The notes under the pieces: generated by a model
Database searches by the model: none
What the model saw: only the letters and a program-made list of their open reading frames with translations
Told to the model about the DNA's origin: nothing
Source of the DNA: JBPOFM01 sp051252455
Lineage (GTDB): Bacteria; Bacteroidota; Bacteroidia; Flavobacteriales; Flavobacteriaceae
Reading direction: 5' to 3'
Assembly: GCA_051252455.1 (NCBI GenBank)
Contig: JBPOFM010000008.1
Location: 1-64,000, forward strand
DNA: 64,000 nt
Shown here: positions 1 through 8,017 of the stretch, piece after piece
How positions within the stretch are numbered: position 1 is the first letter of the stretch
Layout of the letters: every line of letters begins with the position of its first letter
Program-made: the position numbers and the translations under genes

Positions 1-2
1 TC

Positions 3-62
3 CATTTCAACGATGCAGAGAATGATTTGCAAAATTTAAATGAAAATTTAGTTGGATTTTAA
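3..62 (+). CDS. Possible 3' end of a truncated CDS
   Basis: An open frame runs in from the window edge for 19 codons (polar and acidic, ending in LVGF) and stops with TAA at 60-62. It may be the C-terminus of an upstream gene. It is too short for family recognition, and chance open frames of this size are common. Confidence 0.35.
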   Translation, partial: HFNDAENDLQNLNENLVGF

Positions 63-73
63 CTCAGTTCTTT

Positions 74-159
74 GTTGGCGACCGTATTTTATTTTCGTTC
101 TGTTTTTAAATTTTTTTTTCGTCAGTTTTTTATTTTGATTAACTGGCTCAAGTCCGACG
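74..159. repeat. Left flank elements shared with 1179-1415
   Basis: This non-coding stretch carries GTTGGCGACC (74-83), GTCAGTTTTTTATTTT (121-136) and GCTCAAGTCCGACG (146-159). The right side of the two-gene unit has the first element in exact inverted form (1406-1415), a near match to the second (1370-1385) and GCTCAAATCCGACG (1179-1192). Shared flanks on both sides suggest a cassette boundary. No recombinase gene lies nearby. Confidence 0.5.
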
Positions 160-272
160 ATATGTTCAAATAATTAATACTTTACGTTTGTATTTTACAC
201 TTTTTTTAAAATATATTATGGCTTTTTAAGACGAAATGTTTTTTTATTACTATATTGAAAAAAAACAAAACA

Positions 273-773
273 ATGAAAAATCTAAAAATTTTATCAACAT
301 TGTTCCTGGCGTGTTTATTCCTAAACAGTTGCAGTAGCGAACAGTCTAACAAAACTCTTGACCAAGAAAATCTTGCAAGAGAATTACAAATAACAAAACA
401 AGAATTAAAAAATGAATTAGATAACAGAAAAAATCCGATTACTGAAATTTTAAAATCTTATGCTGAAACTTCAAGAGCAAGCAATGTAGATTTACAAAGT
501 GATATGAAATTAAGCTACGAAAGAATTACACAAAGAAGTCAATTAGTTGCGATTGGAAAGTTATCAAACGAAGAATATTTTAATGACATTAATGGTTGTT
601 TTGAGCCAAATGCAGGATTTAAAACTGAATTAGGTAAGTTAATTTCCAAGCATTACAAGGATGAATACTATATTAAAAAGCAAAAGGGAAGCGTTGAAAA
701 CTCTTCATCTTATGAAAAATACGAGAAAATTCAAGAATTAAAAGAAGATTTAAAGAAATATGAAAACAAGTAA
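273..773 (+). CDS. Putative lipoprotein, unrecognised
   Basis: A 166-residue protein. A short hydrophobic signal ends in LNSC (Cys20), a plausible SpII lipobox, so it is probably a membrane-anchored lipoprotein facing the periplasm or surface. The mature part is charged and Lys/Glu rich, with a predicted coiled-coil-like stretch near residues 30-65 and a helical, lysine-rich C-terminus. The ATG at 273 is preferred over an upstream TTG at 255 because it puts the signal peptide at the N-terminus. It overlaps the next gene by 14 bp, so the two are probably co-translated. Codon use is more AT-rich than in the core genes further right, and the pair is flanked by related sequences, consistent with acquired DNA. 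I do not recognise a family. Confidence 0.65.
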   Translation: MKNLKILSTLFLACLFLNSCSSEQSNKTLDQENLARELQITKQELKNELDNRKNPITEILKSYAETSRASNVDLQSDMKLSYERITQRSQLVAIGKLSNEEYFNDINGCFEPNAGFKTELGKLISKHYKDEYYIKKQKGSVENSSSYEKYEKIQELKEDLKKYENK

Positions 774-993
774 AAGAAATTTAACCATGGTTCTACTTAT
801 GATATTTAGTATGTCATTTGCACAGCAATATCAAAATAATTATTGTGATTTAGATTGCATGGACCAAGCATTTGAACTTTCAGATGGAATTATTGAAGGT
901 GGCGGAGGTCATCAACAAGCATATGACCATTTCGAGGCAATATATGATAATTGCACAGCAACATATTGCGATTCTGAAGGCGGTTACAAATAA
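760..993 (+). CDS. Small secreted protein with four cysteines
   Basis: A 77-residue protein with an N-terminal signal peptide (cleavage likely after SFA, near residue 21). The mature part has four cysteines arranged as C-x3-C and C-x4-C, with a GGGG segment between them, which suggests a small disulfide-bonded exported protein. The start overlaps the end of the upstream lipoprotein gene, so the two form a unit. A hairpin terminator follows at 1018-1064. The family is not recognised. A secreted effector or a partner of the lipoprotein are both possible. Confidence 0.6.
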   Translation: MKTSKRNLTMVLLMIFSMSFAQQYQNNYCDLDCMDQAFELSDGIIEGGGGHQQAYDHFEAIYDNCTATYCDSEGGYK

Positions 994-1017
994 AAACTGC
1001 ACTTTAAAAAGTATATA

Positions 1018-1064
1018 AAATAGCAGGTAAGGGCTAAACCATAGTTTAGTACTACGTGCTATTT
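1018..1064 (+). terminator. Hairpin terminator after the lipoprotein/small-protein pair
   Basis: AAATAGCA (1018-1025) pairs with TGCTATTT (1057-1064). An inner CTAAAC/GTTTAG hairpin sits inside, and a T-rich tail follows. It lies 24 bp after the stop codon. Confidence 0.6.
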
Positions 1065-1178
1065 TTCATTATAATTTCTAATATTTTGCATTTTAACTAC
1101 TACTTTTAAAATAACAGACAGTTATTAGTGCTTGCAATTGATTTAAATCTGACGTGGTAATTACATGTCATGCAACTT

Positions 1179-1415
1179 GCTCAAATCCGACGTTGCTGTT
1201 TGGGTTTCTATTTTTAGGTTTAGATTTTTTGTTTTAGGTTTTTGGGCTATATTGTCAATTTTAGATTTGTGTTTTTGCCAAACCTTGCTTTTAAATTCTA
1301 CCCTTAAAAAACCAAAAAAAATTTCGACTTTCATTTCGTCGAAATTCTATTTTTTTAATATTTTATTCGGTCAGCTTTTTAGTTTAAGCCGAATTTTGCG
1401 CATATGGTCGCCAAC
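1179..1415. repeat. Right flank elements shared with 74-159
   Basis: GCTCAAATCCGACG (1179-1192) is a direct near-repeat of 146-159. GTCAGCTTTTTAGTTT (1370-1385) resembles 121-136. GGTCGCCAAC (1406-1415) is the exact inverse of 74-83, and the match extends to 13 of 14 bases. The elements enclose the two-gene unit 273-993. Confidence 0.5.
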
Positions 1416-1696
1416 TTGTGTATACACGCTACTAATATACCTATAAATGTCTAATTTGGGTGGCTATGCGCTATTATGTCGCTAAAGTGTGATTCGTCTA
1501 ATGTTTGTAGAAAGCCATTTGGACGTGTTGGCGGCGAGCACTAAATGTGTACAACTACGCTAAAAAATGTCCAAGAATTTTACACATGAGCGATGACCAA
1601 GTCATAATTTATATGTGGTGTTGGCAAACGCTTTTTTCAAATCCATCTCATTATAAAATCAACAGGTGTGAATGGTTACTACTTTTTATTGAATAA

Positions 1697-1733
1697 AAAA
1701 ACCACAAATCCCATTACAGAATCCGTGGTTTTT
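1697..1733 (-). terminator. Terminator of cassette copy 1
   Basis: AAAAACCAC (1697-1705) pairs with GTGGTTTTT (1725-1733), followed by a U-run in the minus direction. The same AAAACCAC/GTGGTTTT stem closes the related genes at 27836 and 46563. Confidence 0.75.
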
Positions 1734-1766
1734 AAATCCTCCCTTTCGGGAAGCTAGAGTATGCTT

Positions 1767-2666
1767 TTACCCATCAATCCTTCTAAAAACAAGCGCACTT
1801 ATAGTCTTATACTCCGCACTCTTCGTACCATAATTAGCTTTCACAATAGACTTAACCCTATGATATGTATCCACCAGACCCGTAATTTCAGTGTTGAAGT
1901 ATGCATTGCGTAAACGCCGCGCAGCATTCAAGGTCGCTTCTGAAGTATCAGCGGCATCATTTGCATCGTTCAACGCTGCATAATGCGCACGTATCTCTGC
2001 TTCACTCAAACGGCCTGTCACCACCGCATAGCCATCATAGTTGGCAGTAATCTCTATTAAATCTCCAAATAATCCAAGCTTATCCACAAACCCCGTATGA
2101 GACGCCCTATTGTAATTTTCATTGGGCAGGTCATATTTTTTGGGAATAATACGTACCCCTTGCATCTTCTTCAGACATTTCCTGGCATTTTCCAAAGTTT
2201 TCTTATCAACACCGCAAGCCTTCATCATGTTCACAATCTGTGCACCATAAGTGTTTAGCCCTTTATAGTAGGCTCTACGTATGTCTAGGTTTACAGTATG
2301 CTTACTGACTTGGTCAATCACCTCCTGCTCCAACCCTTTAGCCTCAAGGTACCTATCGCCTAGAGCTGGCAAGGCGAGTGCAGGTATAGGAGACTCATAT
2401 GCAGGTAAAAAGCTGCCAAGCGCCATGTTTACCTTAAGCGCATTCTCAATCGTGGAGCTAATACCCGTTTGGTATATCTTCTTCTTTGGTGCCACAAGTT
2501 TTGCAGAGCCGGCACTGGCACCATTAGTACGTTTGGACAGTCGTTTGGCAAGTGGCGTAGCGGCAACCTTGTGCTTTGCGGTCGCTTTGATGGCAGCTTT
2601 ATTGTTAGTTCCTAGCGTCTCTTTCAGTTGCACGAGGGTTCCATTTGTTATCTTTTGTGTTTTCAT
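1767..2666 (-). CDS. Unrecognised cassette protein, copy 1 of 3
   Basis: A 299-residue protein with no family I can name. The start is set at the ATG giving MKTQK, because the paralogue ending at 27836 starts with MKTQE; a longer reading into the leader is possible but unlikely. The N-terminal 65 residues are basic and low in complexity and end in GSAKLVAPKKK. The rest looks helical. The C-terminus carries the shared motif TG-[LFM]-[VI]-[DE], then about ten residues, then V-x4-[YF]-G-x2-S-x2-Y and F-x-RI. No signal peptide or membrane segment is seen, so a cytoplasmic, perhaps nucleic-acid-binding, protein is likely; that is inference from charge only. It has its own promoter, a leader of about 210 nt and a terminator. 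Confidence 0.75.
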   Translation of the reverse strand: MKTQKITNGTLVQLKETLGTNNKAAIKATAKHKVAATPLAKRLSKRTNGASAGSAKLVAPKKKIYQTGISSTIENALKVNMALGSFLPAYESPIPALALPALGDRYLEAKGLEQEVIDQVSKHTVNLDIRRAYYKGLNTYGAQIVNMMKACGVDKKTLENARKCLKKMQGVRIIPKKYDLPNENYNRASHTGFVDKLGLFGDLIEITANYDGYAVVTGRLSEAEIRAHYAALNDANDAADTSEATLNAARRLRNAYFNTEITGLVDTYHRVKSIVKANYGTKSAEYKTISALVFRRIDG

Positions 2667-2912
2667 ATTGATAATTGTTACAAAATTTTGTCCACTAGTT
2701 ATTTTATACATACAGTCATAGCCGCGGATGCATGAAGGCATGTGTTTTTGTTCTTGGACGGCAAATGAATGACATCCGAGGATTGACTCGTTAAAAATGT
2801 GAATTACTAAAAGGTACCTTTTTGAAGTCTTTTGGCCCTTACTTTCTCCTCGAGTTGAGAAGTTAGTGTCAATTGACAGTAACAAATATAAAATAAATCC
2901 GATTAAAAGCAA
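2667..2912 (-). promoter_or_regulatory. Promoter and conserved 5' leader, copy 1
   Basis: Minus strand: TTTG (2910-2913), 19 bp, TATATTTG (2883-2890) fits the Bacteroidetes promoter. Transcription should start near TGTCAATTGACA (2867-2878), giving a leader of about 210 nt. The leader holds AGACTTCAA, an AAAAGGTACCTTTT palindrome (2809-2822), CGAG-N6-CTCG, and a GGATG/CGTCC hairpin (about 2753-2780). The same elements occur in the same order at 28766-29012 and 45330-45588. Confidence 0.75.
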
Positions 2913-2923
2913 ATTAATCGGAT
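2897..2923. promoter_or_regulatory. Palindrome around the -33 box of copy 1
   Basis: ATCCGATTAA (2897-2906) and TTAATCGGAT (2914-2923) form a perfect inverted repeat with a 7-nt centre holding the TTTG -33 element of the copy 1 promoter. It could be an operator, or a terminator for the gene ending at 3040, which has no other obvious hairpin. Confidence 0.5.
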
Positions 2924-3039
2924 AAAAAGTTTATTTATACGAATTGAGAAGTTATAGATTGACGTTTATGATTACTAATTCCGCACAATATTCTGCTCCG
3001 TTAAGTTTTGAAGTCATAAAAACAAATAATGAATTAGAA

Positions 3040-3390
3040 TTAATTAAACCAAACCGCATAGCGTTGCCGTCTCAATTCCAGTGCTAGTTGTGCTTCCATT
3101 TCTAACGCCTCTGCTCGTGTTGATAAGGGTTCAATATGATTGTAGAGACTAGGTCGCAGATACGACCCGTATTTTTCTACGATGTTTGCCGACAGCTTAT
3201 GACCTTTCTTATTCCGATAGCCTGTTTTGTGTTGTAGAAAGCGTTCCTTGGGAGTTTTACTGGTCATACCTACATAAAGACATTCTAAAACACCGTTGAA
3301 TTGTGGGTTCGCTGCCCTAAACTTTGAATTTTCAGTAAACACGCGCTTGGATAATTCGACAACATAGATGCGATACTGTACTTTAGGCAT
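3040..3390 (-). CDS. GIY-YIG-like domain protein
   Basis: A 116-residue protein. An IYVVEL strand near the N-terminus, followed by CLYVGMTSKTPKERFLQH near residues 37-54, resembles the GIY...YIG core with its following helix and conserved Arg (here in KERF). A glutamate suitable for metal binding lies in the C-terminal helix (EALEMEAQLALE). Standalone GIY-YIG proteins of this size are usually nucleases or related DNA-binding proteins; activity here is inference. It overlaps the small membrane protein gene upstream by 8 bp, so the two are probably one transcript. It could instead be a catalytically weak relative, since the GIY triplet itself is not exact. Confidence 0.6.
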   Translation of the reverse strand: MPKVQYRIYVVELSKRVFTENSKFRAANPQFNGVLECLYVGMTSKTPKERFLQHKTGYRNKKGHKLSANIVEKYGSYLRPSLYNHIEPLSTRAEALEMEAQLALELRRQRYAVWFN

Positions 3391-3559
3391 TTGTTTCAGA
3401 ATTTTTTATTGGTTTTCTAACTTTTCCGGTGATCACTAATCCCACACCAAGCCCAAGTAAAAGCGCAGATAAAAAATCACTCGCATCACTATCTAAAAAG
3501 AAGAGCATCGCCATGCCGGCGATTAGTATGCCTAATCCAATAAGTCTTATTCTATTCAT
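3383..3559 (-). CDS. Small two-TM membrane protein
   Basis: A 58-residue protein from the ATG giving MNRIRLIG. Two hydrophobic segments (about residues 4-20 and 27-45) are separated by a short acidic loop (DSDASD), and the tail is basic and soluble. A longer reading from 3607 adds 16 polar residues and is less likely. The 3' end overlaps the GIY-YIG-like gene by 8 bp, implying translational coupling. The function is unknown. Confidence 0.6.
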   Translation of the reverse strand: MNRIRLIGLGILIAGMAMLFFLDSDASDFLSALLLGLGVGLVITGKVRKPIKNSETNA

Positions 3560-3666
3560 GTTGTATGATGTCTTTGTAAATGGTCCTTTGCGTGACTTCA
3601 GAAGCAAGTAAAATGATGATTAACAAAGCGACTCACAAGGGTTCAACTAATTGTATAAATTGATTT

Positions 3667-4851
3667 TTATTCTTTAACCTCTGTATATCCCGGTAATCCG
3701 TGTAAACATTTGATAATTTGGTTGCCTCCGGGTTCGCCAGCATGATAGTGGTAACCTCTCGTAGCATCAGTGTGTCCTCCACATTCATCCAAATCTTTGG
3801 GCTTATGACCGTTTTTATCCAATAAGGCAAAAATTCCAAATCCATCAATGGCATATCCTATAATTGGAGAATGTCCATCTGTTTGTGAAATTTCCTTGGT
3901 GGAGCCAGTAACGGCGTGGTAATGGTAACCTCCATGCGGATTAACGTGACCTCCGTGGTCATCTAACGGCGCAATGGTATGTGCTGCTAGTATGGCATGC
4001 GTAGGCGCTGGTGGATCATACTTTACACCATTGAACGCAAGTCCGATGCCGCCTCTTCCAAAACTTTGAACCGTTTTTACATATTTTGGGGTCACCGGAA
4101 TTACAAATGTTGTCACTTGGTCCTTGAAATATTCGGGCAAGCATTCCACACAATAATTAGTATACGTTTCGTCTACATCTGGTTTTGCAGCGGCCAAACA
4201 GCCTTCTTCCGTATCGGTGACTCTAACGGATCCATCATCCCTATATAGTTTCCATTTGTCATCGCTATAAAATTCATCCAAATTAGCAATAAAATGCCCT
4301 GACACATCATACACTTTATCATCCTTAAACCAAATGCCAGCTTTCTCCATACCATCTTCAATATGTCTTGGACACCAAGGTCCCATTTGATGTTCGGTGG
4401 CTTGAGAATTGGTTTTAATCACATAGCACATGGTTTCCACACCATTCAGTTCAAATAGTTGCTGTTGTATGCCATCAATTATATTTTTTGAAATGAAATG
4501 ATCTTTATTGACCGACACCACCTTCACAGAAGTGTCAATCTCACTGGACAAATCTGTAGGGGTATTTGTTTGTCGTGGTGGCCGATTTCCTTGCTTCTTT
4601 TCGGCTTCATTTAGTTCTTCTATAGTCAAAAATCCGTCGTTGTCACTATCTATTGTCATAAAATCATCAGCGATTGGTCCCCTGACCTCATTTTTCGATA
4701 ATTTTCCGTCTTCATCACTATCCATTTCTGAAATAAGTTGTGCCGAAGAAGGTCTTTGTCCATTTGGCTCCTGCTGTTCTTTTTTCTCTTGATTTGATTT
4801 GCAGGACATCAAGAGTGTTAAAGTGAATACTGTCAATATAAATTTATTCAT
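3667..4851 (-). CDS. YHYH-domain lipoprotein with two EF-hands
   Basis: A 394-residue lipoprotein with lipobox LMSC (Cys17). Two EF-hand loops follow, DSDEDGKLSKNE at 44-55 and DSDNDGFLTIEE at 68-79, both with the full DxDxDG pattern, so calcium binding is likely. The C-terminal half carries the YHYH domain: GGYHYHAVTGS and GYHYHAGEPGG, with a GYAIDGFGIF stretch between. YHYH proteins are exported, and their biochemical role is not established. Fusion to EF-hands suggests a calcium-dependent surface or periplasmic protein. The gene stands alone, with about 215 bp of upstream spacer. Confidence 0.85.
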   Translation of the reverse strand: MNKFILTVFTLTLLMSCKSNQEKKEQQEPNGQRPSSAQLISEMDSDEDGKLSKNEVRGPIADDFMTIDSDNDGFLTIEELNEAEKKQGNRPPRQTNTPTDLSSEIDTSVKVVSVNKDHFISKNIIDGIQQQLFELNGVETMCYVIKTNSQATEHQMGPWCPRHIEDGMEKAGIWFKDDKVYDVSGHFIANLDEFYSDDKWKLYRDDGSVRVTDTEEGCLAAAKPDVDETYTNYCVECLPEYFKDQVTTFVIPVTPKYVKTVQSFGRGGIGLAFNGVKYDPPAPTHAILAAHTIAPLDDHGGHVNPHGGYHYHAVTGSTKEISQTDGHSPIIGYAIDGFGIFALLDKNGHKPKDLDECGGHTDATRGYHYHAGEPGGNQIIKCLHGLPGYTEVKE

Positions 4852-5065
4852 TTTAGGATGGCGTTAAGTTTTTGAATATATGTATGCGATGATAAAGCAT
4901 CTAATTTAATAAAATAAAACCGAGTAGAAAACCGCATAACTCAAACAGTCAGCGACATCAAGGGTTTTAAGGTTGAAAGGATAACACTTTGAAGGGATTC
5001 ATTCTATTTAGTTAACGCCATAAGGTCAAAACTTATGAAAGATAATTTAGAATAAATTATAAAAT

Positions 5066-5365
5066 CTATTCATTTTCAATTTTTTCTATCATCTCTTTGA
5101 ACAGGCCTAATAAAAACGCTAATTTTCCTGAATCTCCTGAAGCGATAAATCTTTGGTTCTCAATTTTGACGCCGTACCAATCGTCCTTGCTCCTTTCATT
5201 AAGGATTCCTTTGAGATTCAAATTGGCAACCGATGTTTTAGAAATGTCAATTTCGACTTCCCAACCTGGCTGGTCTAATGTGGTTATTTGAATACCATTT
5301 CCTCGCTCCCATTCACCGTCACACTGATCTTTAAACCAATCTTGTATCCAATCTATTATCTCCAT
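5066..5365 (-). CDS. Imm53 family immunity protein
   Basis: A 99-residue cytoplasmic protein. The N-terminal pattern, WIQDWFKDQCDGEWERGNGI then TLDQPGWEVEIDIS, and the later DDWYGVKIEN match the Imm53 immunity family as I know it (W-x2-QCDG-x-WEH, TLDNPGW). Such proteins neutralise polymorphic toxins. No toxin gene lies beside it in the window, so it appears to be an orphan that could protect against toxins delivered by neighbours. It is a single gene with no operon partner visible. Confidence 0.8.
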   Translation of the reverse strand: MEIIDWIQDWFKDQCDGEWERGNGIQITTLDQPGWEVEIDISKTSVANLNLKGILNERSKDDWYGVKIENQRFIASGDSGKLAFLLGLFKEMIEKIENE

Positions 5366-5555
5366 TTATGTTGGGTTTTTGCATGTTATGTTTTACTGAT
5401 GATTTCGCATCGCTTCTAAAACCGATAAAAATACGAAACCGATTTTACAAACGAACCAACATTTCATACGAACTCTCATTAAAGACGCTATCCTTATTGA
5501 GTATCCTGAAGGCATAAAACAACACAATTTAAATTCATATCTCTACAGAGTATTC

Positions 5556-5563
5556 TATCTTTG
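5556..5563 (+). promoter_or_regulatory. -7 element just before the radical SAM gene
   Basis: TATCTTTG matches TAnnTTTG and ends 4 nt before the ATG at 5568. If used, the transcript would be leaderless or nearly so. No clear -33 TTG is seen, so confidence is limited. Confidence 0.4.
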
Positions 5564-5567
5564 CAGC

Positions 5568-7451
5568 ATGCAATCCAAAATTCTTTTTATAACGCCACCA
5601 TTTACGCAGCTAAATACCGCGTATCCTGCGTCTGCGTATCTCAAAGGTTTTTTGGAATCTCATGATATTTCAGTGACACATTGCGATTTGAGTATTGAAG
5701 TCTTCACCTCTATTTTTTCTGGTGAATTTTTGCGCGCTATCTTCAATGAAGCCGAAGAATTGGAAGACATTCAATACGAAAGTATGATTTTGATGCAGGA
5801 GAAATACATCACGAAAGTAGATACAGTCATTTCTTTTCTCCAAAAACAATCGATTGAAACTGCAAAGGAAATTTTAAAACCAGAGTTCCTTCCGATAGGG
5901 CATCGACTTTCAAAAGTGAACAACAACATTCAATGGGAAGCAGGAGAACTTGGGATCATCGATAAAGCAAAGCATTATGGTACACTTTTTATTGAGGAAA
6001 TAGGCGATTTTATCCAAGCCAACATTGATGAGTTTTTTGCATTCACAAAATATGCTGAACAGATCGCCACATCAGCAAGTAGCTTCGATCAAATTGACGA
6101 ATTTTTGAGTTATCAACCTACGCTTATCGAGGAGCAAATGCTCGATATCCTTGTCGCTCAAATCGAAACGTATCAACCGAATCTGGTGTGTTTTACCATT
6201 CCATTTCCGGGTAATTTATTTGCCGCTTTACGCTGCTCGCAGTTTATCAAGCAATTGTATCCAGACATACATGTCGCGTTTGGTGGTGGTTATTGCAACA
6301 CCGAATTACGCTCCCTTGAAGATCCACGGATTTTTGAATTTGTCGATTTTATTTCTCTTGATGATGGTGAAGGACCTTTATTGAAAATCGTCAAGTATCT
6401 TGAAGGCAAAGTTGATAGCAATCAATTGGAACGGACTTTTATGCTCGAAGACGACAGGGTCGTGTACAAAAATATCATTCCAAACACTATTTACCATCAC
6501 AAACACTTACCAGCTCCCAATTATTCAGGATTGCCTTTTGACAAGTACGTTTCATTCCTAGATGTAGTGAACCCTATGCATCGCATGTGGACAGATGCAC
6601 GTTGGAATAAATTGACCATTTCACACGGCTGTTATTGGAAGCAATGTTCCTTTTGCGATGTGACTTTGGATTACATTGGCAATTACCAAAATACAACCGC
6701 AGACCATCTTGTAGATCATATTGTAAAAATAATTGAAGATACAGGAATTACTGGGTTTCACTTTGTGGATGAAGCAGCACCACCAAAGATGTTGCGCGCC
6801 TTGTCCAATAAATTGATTGAACGCAATGTAAAGATGACGTGGTGGACCAATATTCGCTTCGAGAAAACCTTTGATTTTGAATTGTGCGAATTGATGGCAG
6901 CATCAGGTTGCATTGCGGTCACAGGTGGTTTGGAAGTGGCTTCCGATCGGTTGTTGGCAAAAATGAAAAAAGGGGTTGATATTGCACAAGTGACACGCGT
7001 TACTCATAATTTTTCTCAAAACAAGATCATGGTACATGCCTATCTCATGTACGGATTTCCAACACAAACAGAACAAGAAACAATAGATTCTTTGGAAGTG
7101 GTGCGGCAATTATTTGAGCGCAACTGTATCCAATCAGCTTTTTGGCATTTGTTTACCACAACTGTTCATAGCCCAATTGGGAAAAATCCTCAAGAATTTG
7201 GAATTACTATCACCGGACCCGAATTTGAAGGTTTCGCACAGAATGATTTATATCATGAAGATCCCCTTGGTGCCGACCATCCTAAATATAAAAATGGTCT
7301 TAATCGTGCCTTGAATGCCTATTTAAATAAAAGTGGATTGGATCAGAATCTACAAGATTGGTTTGAATTTCCCATTCCTGACACATTACATCAGAGAGAT
7401 TTGATTGAAGGGTTTTTGTTGGATCGTTCAATTAGCGAAGCGGCCAACTAA
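5568..7451 (+). CDS. B12-binding domain radical SAM protein
   Basis: A 627-residue protein. The N-terminal half has the look of a cobalamin-binding (B12-binding) domain: an initial ILFITPPF strand and, around residues 205-245, FTIPFPGNLFAALR followed by VAFGGGYCN. The radical SAM domain follows, with cysteines 355, 360 and 363 in HGCYWKQCSFCD. The spacing is C-x4-C-x2-C rather than the classic C-x3-C-x2-C, as in some B12-type radical SAM proteins with GCYW motifs. Further blocks (GFHFVDEAAPP, GLEVASDRLLAKMKKG, VHAYLMYGFPTQTEQET) fit the TIM barrel. The family performs methylations or rearrangements; the substrate is unknown. It stands alone. Confidence 0.85.
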   Translation: MQSKILFITPPFTQLNTAYPASAYLKGFLESHDISVTHCDLSIEVFTSIFSGEFLRAIFNEAEELEDIQYESMILMQEKYITKVDTVISFLQKQSIETAKEILKPEFLPIGHRLSKVNNNIQWEAGELGIIDKAKHYGTLFIEEIGDFIQANIDEFFAFTKYAEQIATSASSFDQIDEFLSYQPTLIEEQMLDILVAQIETYQPNLVCFTIPFPGNLFAALRCSQFIKQLYPDIHVAFGGGYCNTELRSLEDPRIFEFVDFISLDDGEGPLLKIVKYLEGKVDSNQLERTFMLEDDRVVYKNIIPNTIYHHKHLPAPNYSGLPFDKYVSFLDVVNPMHRMWTDARWNKLTISHGCYWKQCSFCDVTLDYIGNYQNTTADHLVDHIVKIIEDTGITGFHFVDEAAPPKMLRALSNKLIERNVKMTWWTNIRFEKTFDFELCELMAASGCIAVTGGLEVASDRLLAKMKKGVDIAQVTRVTHNFSQNKIMVHAYLMYGFPTQTEQETIDSLEVVRQLFERNCIQSAFWHLFTTTVHSPIGKNPQEFGITITGPEFEGFAQNDLYHEDPLGADHPKYKNGLNRALNAYLNKSGLDQNLQDWFEFPIPDTLHQRDLIEGFLLDRSISEAAN

Positions 7452-7509
7452 TCGACCTTTAATTCCTTGCATTTTCTAACGATAATAACAGAAACAATCA
7501 TTCCACGAC

Positions 7510-8013
7510 TTAATTAGTCGGATACATAAACGACTCCACCAATTTAAACTTCAGCTCTTCTCCATTGATAAACTCATAAGTCAAAAGCATCTGTCCCCAA
7601 TGTTCGCCATCCGTAAAATTGGCAACAAGCCATTTGTGATTAAGCAATCGAATACTGTTGATCAACATCCTATTTTTTGTCATAGACACATAGGGCACCA
7701 TTGGATGGTTTTCCCCTTCATAATCATTGAGTTTGTAAAGTTCATCCTTTACAAAGGGTATCAGTTCCAGAGAATTGTAACCTTGAGCATCTAAATAATC
7801 GAGTGCATCATCGTCATATTCCAAATCGAACAGACGCATTTCAGAAATAGTTCCCTGCATTGCTACGATGGAGTCTTTATAACGTTCTACACGAGCCTCT
7901 GCTTTTTTGATATCAACTTCATAACTTTCCAAAATATGTTTTGAGTTTACATATTGAAAAATCACCAGCAATACGGTGAAAATAAACAGGTACATAAAAA
8001 TTTTACTCTTCAT
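7510..8013 (-). CDS. Membrane-anchored hypothetical protein
   Basis: A 167-residue protein. One N-terminal hydrophobic segment (about residues 4-21) is followed by a Glu/Lys-rich predicted coiled coil (about 30-60) and a mixed domain with KWLVANFTDGEHWGQMLLTYEF near the C-terminus. It is likely anchored in the inner membrane with the bulk outside. It starts 4 bp after the stop of the MBL hydrolase gene, so the two are co-transcribed. I recognise it only as a conserved flavobacterial-type protein without assigned function. Confidence 0.75.
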   Translation of the reverse strand: MKSKIFMYLFIFTVLLVIFQYVNSKHILESYEVDIKKAEARVERYKDSIVAMQGTISEMRLFDLEYDDDALDYLDAQGYNSLELIPFVKDELYKLNDYEGENHPMVPYVSMTKNRMLINSIRLLNHKWLVANFTDGEHWGQMLLTYEFINGEELKFKLVESFMYPTN

Positions 8014-8017
8014 TAAT

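Larger units (their letters stand above)
994..1766. other. Gene-poor accessory spacer
   Basis: Very AT-rich DNA with no convincing gene. It holds the terminators at 1018-1064 and 1697-1733 and the right-flank elements (1179-1192, 1370-1385, 1406-1415). A 93-codon open frame at 1165-1446 is rich in Phe, Leu and Ser, covers the flank repeats and is judged spurious. Confidence 0.6.

Noticed and set aside
74..1415. Integron attC sites
   Set aside because: GTTGGCG does not fit the GTTRRRY core and no integron integrase is present.
1165..1446. 93-codon ORF in the accessory spacer
   Set aside because: Low-complexity Phe/Leu/Ser composition and overlap with flank repeat elements; no supporting context.
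2281..2721. 146-codon plus-strand ORF opposite cassette copy 1
   Set aside because: It is the mirror of the copy 1 coding region; composition follows the complementary frame.
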